A stretch of DNA of 64,000 bases from NCBI GenBank assembly GCA_022315425.1, contig JAIUPT010000028.1, positions 186,001 through 250,000 of the forward strand. The letters run 5' to 3'. A program made the translations under genes and the position numbers. Source of the DNA: Pseudevernia furfuracea. Taxonomy: Eukaryota; Ascomycota; Lecanoromycetes; Lecanorales; Parmeliaceae. Each line of letters starts with the position of its first letter. The stretch's first letter is position 1. Positions 57,990 to 64,000 of the stretch are shown here, one piece after another. The notes below the pieces were generated by a model. That model was not told the DNA's origin, made no database searches, and saw only the letters and a list, made by a program, of their open reading frames with translations.

Positions 57990-58801
57990 TACTGGTTTCA
58001 GGGACGTCTCGATTCCTTTCGAATTTCGATCTCGTTAGAGCGCTGCGACCTGAAAATCGAAAAGAAAGAGGCGGTCTTTCAGAGTCTGCATATCCACAAC
58101 GTCCGCCTCTGTGAGATCCGTGGTCACACTCTCATACGCCTCCCTTGCACGGTTGGAATCGTCGTCTGATATCCACCCATGTAGCATATTCTGGATGCAT
58201 TATCCTGTGCAGGTAACGCGCGATCTCGTTCGATCTTTACGGAACACTCCCTTTGCCACAACGCTTCCGGTTCGGGAGGACGGCTGTTTTGGACTTGCGA
58301 TCCATCAGCATCGTGGTTGGTGAATTGCGGTTCGGGGAGTATCGAGGGTTCCGCCATTTTGAGGTGCATCTTTTTGTTCTTGCGTTTCCGACGCACGTCT
58401 TTTTCCTTTTGACTTTTAGATACTCTAGCTTTTGCGTGAGCCCTGAAGCTATAACCAACCCCCATGCCACCATTCGTACTGTTTAGGCTTAAGATCGTGG
58501 AGTGCAAAGATGTCGATTGATCTGCTATAAAATATGTTATGTATTGTAATGCTCCAAGCCTCTTGGGGCTAGACTCTTAAGGGTCCTTTCGAGGGGGCAG
58601 TTGCTATCCTCACAACTCACTCCCCTTTGGATCGCGAGCTATTATGTGAGACTGTCGAAGACGTTAAAGGATGTATCGTAGATAGACTGAATGTTTAAGA
58701 CGTCAAAGGGCGTATCGTAGGTAGGCCTCTCGTGTCACACGCTCCTTCTCTTTCAATTCAGCCTTTACTTTTCGCTCGATCCTGGCGCGTTCGGTGGCCT
58801 T
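57990..58801. other. possible 5' exons of the micro-exon gene; otherwise nothing
   Basis: A minus-strand frame at 58124-58507 (containing MAEPSILPEPQFTNHDADGS and ALPAQDNASRICYMGG) and the words TDLTEADVVDMQTLKDRLFLFDF (about 58050-58120) look coding. At 58640-58730 a short word (GTTTAAGACGTCAAAGG and GACGTTAAAGG) repeats with GTATCGTAG. I see no separate gene. Confidence 0.35.
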
Positions 58802-59296
58802 TTATTCGTCCTTTAGCTGCGAAGAATTGTAGGCCTCTTCGACCTCCTCCTTAGCCTTACGCTCCATGGCTTCGTGGTACTCAGAGTCACAGTCGGCACA
58901 ATGACATACGTGCATTCCTAGAGCCTTGAGGAATATCTTTGGTAGAGTCCCATTTGCCGACGTAGCCTCACCAAGATCGCTATCCAAGATCGCAAAGAAG
59001 CCATTGTCAAGTTCGGTGTACTCTAGATACCCGTCTGGGCCCGATCGTGTGCAAGCTGAGCTTCGCGCTACCTCATAAATGACCTTCTTGGTAGGCGTGT
59101 TCACAATGCAGTGCTGTATGATCGCCCGCAGCTTCGTCGAAGATACTCTATCCTCGTTTGTTGCCATCAAAAAGGACTGCCAGCCTACTTCTGATGGATG
59201 CAGTCTCATGCCTTCAGCGTGATCGTCTCGACCTTTGTCATTCTCGTAGCACAAAAGGATGCCTTGACGACCACTGCTATAGTGGGTGTAGCCCAT
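58802..59296 (-). CDS. hypothetical protein, member A of a local paralogous family
   Basis: One exon gives 164 residues from MGYTHYSSGRQGILLCYEND. The core HPSEVGWQSFLMA, then KLRAIIQHCIVNTPTKKVIYEVA and DGYLEYTELDNGFFAILDSD aligns with a second frame at 59709-60047. A cysteine/histidine group follows (MHVCHCADCDSEYHE) and the C-terminus is a charged helix (ERKAKEEVEEAYNSSQLKDE). The frame may have upstream exons. No known domain is recognised. Confidence 0.5.
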   Translation of the reverse strand: MGYTHYSSGRQGILLCYENDKGRDDHAEGMRLHPSEVGWQSFLMATNEDRVSSTKLRAIIQHCIVNTPTKKVIYEVARSSACTRSGPDGYLEYTELDNGFFAILDSDLGEATSANGTLPKIFLKALGMHVCHCADCDSEYHEAMERKAKEEVEEAYNSSQLKDE

Positions 59297-59437
59297 TCGA
59301 ACCCAGAAGCCACAAGCAGGTTACGGTGACAAGCTGCAGAATATCTGCTTCGAACCACCAAAAAGCCATCTATCCATCCAACTATCCATTGCAATCAGAC
59401 CGATATGATGGAGCCGGCATTTCGAAATTCGACAATA

Positions 59438-59477
59438 GCGCCCCATGTAGCTTTTCAGCGCCCCATGTAGCTTTTCA
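59438..59477 (+). repeat. 20-bp perfect tandem duplication
   Basis: The unit GCGCCCCATGTAGCTTTTCA occurs twice without a gap. A looser duplication (GGTTCGATCCTC followed by YGCAG) lies at 59565-59610. Confidence 0.95.
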
Positions 59478-59708
59478 GCCTTCCTTGGTTGCATCAATCC
59501 CTCCGAGATGATCCTCCGTCGCTGTATGATCCTTGGTCGCGCCCTCCACAGTCGTACCCATGGTTCGATCCTCCGCAGTAGCATCCTTGGTTCGATCCTC
59601 TGCAGTCTGAAGTCGTCATCATGATTTAGGTTAAGACGACAGAAGACCTCGGAGGTATAAATGAGCAGCTCTCCATTGGCCTTTCATTAATGTATTAAAA
59701 ACGTATTG

Positions 59709-60260
59709 CTATTGTATTAGAAATAGATTATTCACATTGAACTCAAATGATGGACAAGGGAAAGAACGGGTCGCGCGCTTCGTATATTTTTCAATGTTAC
59801 TGTAATCATTGATACTCCCAAACACCGCGAAAAACCCCGGGTCCGTATCCGTCAGCTCGCGGTGAGATTTTTCATCGCGCGTGAAGTCGGAGTACGTCCA
59901 CGTATCTTTGATCACGGCTTTCGAGGCTTCGTTTATTATAAAATAGCGAACGACGACCCGTAGCTGGGAGAGCGGGACTGAGTTTTTCTTCGCTACTTTG
60001 ACCCAGCTTCGCCAAAGTATCTCTGACGGAAATATCTTGTAGAACATAACCTATAAACTCGTTGTAGATAACGTCGAGCGTCAATGCTCTTTCTTGGAGA
60101 ATCAATTTCTGGCCATCTTCGCTTTCGACAAAGGCCTTCGTCTTGTCCTTCATGTTCGCAATCGATATCTATTTGGTGAGCAGCGTGGCTTGTAGCTCCT
60201 TCTCCGCGATATCTCGACGGGCTGTCCAGTACGCGGTATCGAAGCTCGACCTGAGCTTCA
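59709..60260 (-). pseudogene. member B of the local paralogous family, probably broken
   Basis: The frame FPSEILWRSWVKVAKKN, then LRVVVRYFIINEASKAVIKDTW and TDTDPGFFAVFGSIND matches member A at the same spacing. Upstream (to about 60260) a second frame reads SSFDTAYWTARRDIAEKELQATLLTK, then a TAG, then MKDKTKAFVESEDGQKLILQE and LTLDVIYNEF. The switch between frames near 60050 has no good intron (the only GT-AG pair is 28 bp). It therefore looks like a decayed relative of member A with an N-terminal helical part. Confidence 0.5.
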
Positions 60261-60473
60261 GTCTCTCCCTTTTATCTTTGCCTCTTCGTTGCAATTCTTT
60301 CTTTCATCCTCCAAGTCCCGAGAGAGTGGAGTCGATGGTTCGAAATCAGTCAAGATTAGAACCTAAAGTGAAGGTGGTGAAGAAAATGTAACTTGAAAAA
60401 GCCTTTTTTGAGGATCTTTTCCCACGAACGCTATAGAGGCTGGTTTCGTGGTGTGTAAGGATGATCGATTCTT

Positions 60474-60671
60474 CTACCCCGTTTTGAAAAAGCTGAGATT
60501 GAAACGAGATTTTGAAGGCCTTTGAGCGGCAGAATGTGATTTCTGTAAGAATGTGATTTCTGTATAGGCCTGGCTGCAAGTCGCTGAAAGATTGCGGATG
60601 GCAATATTGTCGGAGTCAAGCTCTTCGTACACCTGTAGCCTCAACTCTGGAGCAAGACATGAGAAGAACAT
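60474..60671 (-). CDS. short F-box-like open frame
   Basis: The 65-residue frame begins MFFSCLAPELRLQVYEELDSDNIAIRNLSATCSQAYTEI, which resembles the start of fungal F-box-type proteins (LP-x-ELRLxIYE). The remainder is short and contains part of a 17-bp duplication. It may be a gene fragment. Confidence 0.3.
   Translation of the reverse strand: MFFSCLAPELRLQVYEELDSDNIAIRNLSATCSQAYTEITFLQKSHSAAQRPSKSRFNLSFFKTG
60531..60564 (+). repeat. 17-bp perfect tandem duplication
   Basis: The unit AGAATGTGATTTCTGTA occurs twice in direct succession inside the short F-box-like frame. At 17 bp it shifts that frame relative to a single-copy ancestor. Confidence 0.95.
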
Positions 60672-60955
60672 CGTCGGTAATGATTGAGTGGTACTTGACT
60701 CAATGATAATACGGGAGTCAGCCAGAGCTATGGGTTCATTGACCGAGTCGAGGTGTATACTATCGAGACAGGATCCCAAAAGGCACGGCACTGGTATGCA
60801 TCCAGGCTAGCTCAGGCTGATCAAGTGAGTAAGTTACGGTTATCTGCGAGGCAGAGCTATTGCTTGCAAAGGACAATTGAGAGACGGTGTGAAGGAAGGT
60901 TTGAAGTCGACTACCCTATATCCCCAGCGTCTTGTCACGATCTTCGATCCCGCTA

Positions 60956-61768
60956 TCAAATTTGAGAAAAGAAGAGTTTGAGCATCTGTTCTTTTTTGTC
61001 CAGATTGCCAAGATGCACAAGCATCTTTGACTCGTGCTTCGATCGAGGCTCTCTTCTCTTCTTCTGTGGAGATTGCTGTGATATTGTAAATATGACCAAC
61101 TTTTCAGCTCGTTCATATATATCTTCACTTAAAGAATCGATTAGATGCTTAAGAGCGACAAGCTTAGGGGCATCTCGTGTAAGCTCGTTCAAATGGGCAT
61201 TGTATATGCTATCTTCTGGATGCTGTAGCCAATTGTCTTGCTTGCCATCTAGCTCTGGAAACACTGGACGTTGTTGTCCCTGCCCGTGACAGTCTCTCTC
61301 ATTACGACTTTCATCATCAGTGAGCTTCAGATGATGCCGCTTCGAAAAGTCGAGAATATTTGGAATCACCGTCGCTGCGCGAAGCTTATACGCCTTACTG
61401 AAGTATGAGCCGTAGGTCGCTTGGGGGATCTCATGACCTTGACTCTTGACCTTTTCACATCGCGCGCAAGATGCTCCGCTTTGGCCTGGTCCTGGATAGT
61501 TTGGTCTGCATCCTGAAGTATCTTCTTCTGATACTCGCTCAGCGGACAGACAATCTTCTTGTCTCATGTGATGGAAGTTTGACGAGCACGTCGTCGCCAT
61601 CATGGTTCTGGATTTGGCCGTTCGTTTGATCATCAACTTATCCAGGAGTAGCTGCATCTCATCGATATTCTGCTTCAGCTCGTTATCCGATGGGCCACGG
61701 AGGCGGGCTTCCATATTCTCTGTCTTCTTCCCGATCGCACGGCATACCTTGCCTGTCATCTTAGACAT
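60956..61768 (-). pseudogene. remnant of a SNF2-family helicase-like gene
   Basis: The 270-codon frame carries YGSYFSKAYKLRAATVIPNILDF and, later, HLNELTRDAPKLVALKHLIDSLSEDIYERAEKLVIFTISQQ. The second segment resembles the start of the helicase C-terminal lobe in fungal SNF2-like proteins (SPKL-x-AL, EK-x-VIFT). There is no Walker A, no DEAH-type box and no completed second lobe. The frame ends soon after in KLFFSQI. A CARCEK pair and a charged N-terminal helix precede these segments. It could be a short expressed gene, but a truncated copy is more likely. Confidence 0.4.
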
Positions 61769-62262
61769 ATCGCGCTCGTCCGTTGAAAGCCTTGACCAAG
61801 AGAAACCCTATCGGTCCAGTAGCAGTTTCTAAGGTAGGAATGAGAGTACCAACATTGTCGGAACGGGTGTAATTCAAGCGGGAGAACGCGATATTCGCAG
61901 CCTCTTTTCTCATGCTCAAGCGACTAACAACTCACATTTTCCTCGAATTTGCTCCCGTATTTTCAGAAACACCCCACAGCAGACAATTAGCAACAAATTC
62001 CATCCCCCCTATCAGCTTGGAATATAATATCACTCCATTCAAGCCGACTCCCTGGAGCGTTGTGATCTTCTGACTTATCGTTATTGTTGCACACAATGCT
62101 GCCCTCTGGTGCAGATAAGAAATTGTCGGGAACATCAAACTTCTGGCGGAACAGACATTATGTTCAAGCTCGGAAAGTCGAACTCCTCTCCCTGGAGCGA
62201 GAAGTCAGGGTCACGTGAAGACGTAACCCGAGCACTAGCGCGGTGACTCCATCGGTCTCTGT
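61769..62262. other. intergenic region
   Basis: No gene is recognised. Confidence 0.5.
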
Positions 62263-62670
62263 TCATATGATAGTACAATCATAGTTTTCAATGCTATGAA
62301 CGACTCCATCCTTAGAGTAGGCTCTGTCTTGGTCCTTTCTCAGAAGTATCGCCGGCGGAGCTTTCGGGTTGAGTTCCAAGTAGCCCCCGGGGTCGTGAAA
62401 GGTGAAATCTTTAGCTCCGTTCCAAAGCCCAATGGATCGCCGAGTTTTGTTAACAAAATGCACCCGAAAGTCCTCCAAGGTCTGTAGCTGCCTGACGGCT
62501 TCCGCCACCGTCTCTGCCCTCGTCGGAGTGAATGCCTCTTGCCAGACGTGGTTGTCGTAGTCTTTTGCGCAGACCGTAGGAGGCGCAAACGAATGTGAAA
62601 TCACGTCCTCCTCCGACCAATAGATGTTCTCGTTGATCGGTAGCAGCCCGTCTCGTAGGTGGACAAAGGT
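62263..62670 (-). CDS. hypothetical protein, possible member C of the local family
   Basis: The frame reads FVHLRDGLLPINENIYWSEE, then FAPPTVCAKDYDNHVWQEAFTPTR, then LEDFRVHFVNKTRRSIGLWNG, DPGGYLELNPKAPPAILL, ending SIENYDCTII. The middle part lines up loosely with members A and B (F/L-R-V, then I/V-N, K/R, I, then GYLEL). The start is not solved: a stop lies upstream in frame, and an ATG in another frame (MHSGHLAVALIIP) suggests a 5' exon. Confidence 0.4.
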   Translation of the reverse strand, partial: TFVHLRDGLLPINENIYWSEEDVISHSFAPPTVCAKDYDNHVWQEAFTPTRAETVAEAVRQLQTLEDFRVHFVNKTRRSIGLWNGAKDFTFHDPGGYLELNPKAPPAILLRKDQDRAYSKDGVVHSIENYDCTII

Positions 62671-63379
62671 CTCCGATGTTCCTCGGAATTATCAACGCCA
62701 CAGCAAGATGTCCACTGTGCAAGCTTTGGGCAAACGCACCCTAGAAATTGTTGTGTGGCTCGTCAGCTGGAAAGAGGTGCTAATTACTGACTCGACTGTA
62801 GTGACTCGATCTTTGCGGAGATCAGCGTCAAAGATAAGCTAGCAAGAAAGTAGAAGAATTAAGGCCACGATGAACTATATATGTAAGTAGAGAGCCTTGT
62901 CATGCATGGCCAGTCAAGTCCGCATTGTCAAATCATATGTGAAGAGAGGGGAAATGAAAGATATTAATAGCATGAAGCACGAAACAACTCAATCACACTA
63001 TATACAGAGACAAAGGTATCTTTGAAGGTGTACTATGCCTTTGGATGTCTTGCTGGATGGAAGATGGTGGATGGAAGATTGACCCGATGGTGGGAGAGAA
63101 AGTATGAAGAAGAGAACGTTTTACGGCAGCTGAGAAGTTTAAATAATCACGGAAGCCAGTCATTCACCGATAGCCAACTTCACACGCAGGGTGAATGTTC
63201 CCAAGCAAACTCTACCAGTGAAGCCCATTTCTCAACCCCACAAAAGCCTGTGACTGCACCTTTACCTCACAAATCCAGCTCACGATTTAGCAAGACTCAG
63301 ACGCCGGTGAATACACTTCTCTATCAGATTTTCAGCCAACCACCATTTTCATGAAGGGTCTTCTGAGTGTGTCGTCATA
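62671..63379. other. intergenic region
   Basis: No gene is supported. A plus-strand frame at 63022-63354 has no known domain. Confidence 0.5.
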
Positions 63380-64000
63380 TCATTTCTTCAGTGCTTGTAG
63401 TGCCTGTTCAACGCATTGCAAAACATGATCTTCGTCTTCGTAGTCAATCATAAGCTCGTTCAGTGTCTCGACACCACCAAGTTCCTTCACTTTTTCTTGG
63501 GCCCTCTTCCCCGTATCCGAATTCTGGCAGACAGCATTCGTCACACAAACACAGGCTCGGTGAACAATACCTATATCACCACTTTCATCATCTACCAAGC
63601 CAAGTATGATTTCCATGCCCCTGTCTCTCGCTAGAATAGCTTTAACAGCTCCCTCGAATTCTGCGACTACAGCCAGAGCTCCAGCTGCGGCGGATCTAGT
63701 AGGTACATCTTCGAGATCAGCCATCGCAAGCAAGATGTGCATACGTCTGGCGGCAGCTGGAGACTCGTCCGCAAACAGTTCAACGCCTAGTGGACAGTTG
63801 ACAAGGTTACATACAAGTTGGGTTGCTGCGCGCTGGACGAGGACATTTTTATTGAGCAAAAGGTCTTCAATCGTAGGGTAAGCTTGGCGAATGATACTTT
63901 CGGCGGCCCCACTTGAGGGCACAGAGGCTACATTTGTGAGAGCCATTAAGGCTTCGAATGTAGGCAAGAGGTCTCGGGGGCCTTGAGTCATTGCACCAGA
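63380..64000 (-). CDS. UNC-45/Cro1/She4-type protein, C-terminal part (cut by window edge)
   Basis: These armadillo-repeat chaperones fold and stabilise myosin motors and affect actin organisation. The visible 206 codons are the C-terminal helical repeats: FEALMALTNVASV, IEDLLLNKNVLVQRAATQLVCNLVNCPLGVELFAD, RMHILLAMADLEDVPTRSAAAGALAVVAEF, IILGLVDDESGDIGIVHRACVCVTNAV, ending HVLQCVEQALQALKK. The frame is open to the right edge, so the start lies outside the window. Confidence 0.87.
   Translation of the reverse strand, partial: SGAMTQGPRDLLPTFEALMALTNVASVPSSGAAESIIRQAYPTIEDLLLNKNVLVQRAATQLVCNLVNCPLGVELFADESPAAARRMHILLAMADLEDVPTRSAAAGALAVVAEFEGAVKAILARDRGMEIILGLVDDESGDIGIVHRACVCVTNAVCQNSDTGKRAQEKVKELGGVETLNELMIDYEDEDHVLQCVEQALQALKK

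Noticed and set aside
59562..59610. GGTTCGATCC words suggesting tRNA T-arms
   Set aside because: They belong to a short direct repeat. No cloverleaf with anticodon and acceptor stems can be drawn.
1..64000. CRISPR arrays, rRNA genes, prokaryotic operons
   Set aside because: None are present. The gene structures are spliced and fungal throughout.

Overview
The window is a stretch of nuclear chromosome from a filamentous ascomycete (Pezizomycotina). The evidence is short GT-AG introns of about 45-85 bp with CTRAY-type branch sites, HET and NACHT-type genes, an ascomycete AA2 peroxidase, a spherulin-4-like gene, and fungal UVE1, class II aldolase and MHF1 genes. The class cannot be fixed by eye. 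There is no rRNA, tRNA, CRISPR or prokaryotic operon that I can support.

Left third (1-24 kb), mostly ordinary genes: a zinc alcohol dehydrogenase (-) is divergent from adenylosuccinate synthetase (+), whose fourth intron is swollen to 609 bp by degenerate coding-like repeats. A gene-poor 3 kb follows, then a BDH1-like zinc dehydrogenase with a GC-AG intron, MHF1/CENP-S (-) divergent from a PGA2-like membrane protein, a 1123-residue Ser/Pro/Arg-rich protein with a Cys-rich C-terminus, an App1-type phosphatidate phosphatase, a BTB/POZ protein and three small hypothetical genes.

Middle (24-44 kb): a secreted class II-type heme peroxidase with a long C-terminal extension, a HET-domain protein, a protein with six tandem Zn2Cys6-like modules, a coiled-coil protein, a repeat copy next to a decayed NACHT/STAND gene, then intact UVE1 and fructose-bisphosphate aldolase.

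Right third (44-64 kb), accessory and decaying: a 580-bp TA-flanked inverted-repeat element filled with a C-rich 34-bp satellite, a frame-broken zinc-finger gene, a frameshifted spherulin-4 pseudogene, a second copy of the dispersed repeat, a membrane protein, a HET pseudogene with in-frame stops, an intact AIM6-like gene, a basic protein gene cut into micro-exons by seven look-alike introns, related small hypothetical ORFs, a SNF2 remnant, and the edge of a UNC-45/She4-type gene.

Housekeeping genes keep perfect reading frames across many exons, so the broken genes are more likely real decay than poor sequence. No single pathway links the genes. The shared theme of the accessory part is self/non-self recognition genes (HET, NACHT) with their dead relatives and repeats. 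The observations most worth following are the six-module zinc-cluster protein, the array of similar introns at 57.36-57.99 kb, the small paralogous family at 58.8-62.6 kb, and the TA-flanked element. All exon structures were derived by hand from splice signals and frame continuity. All family names are from motif recognition, not from a search.
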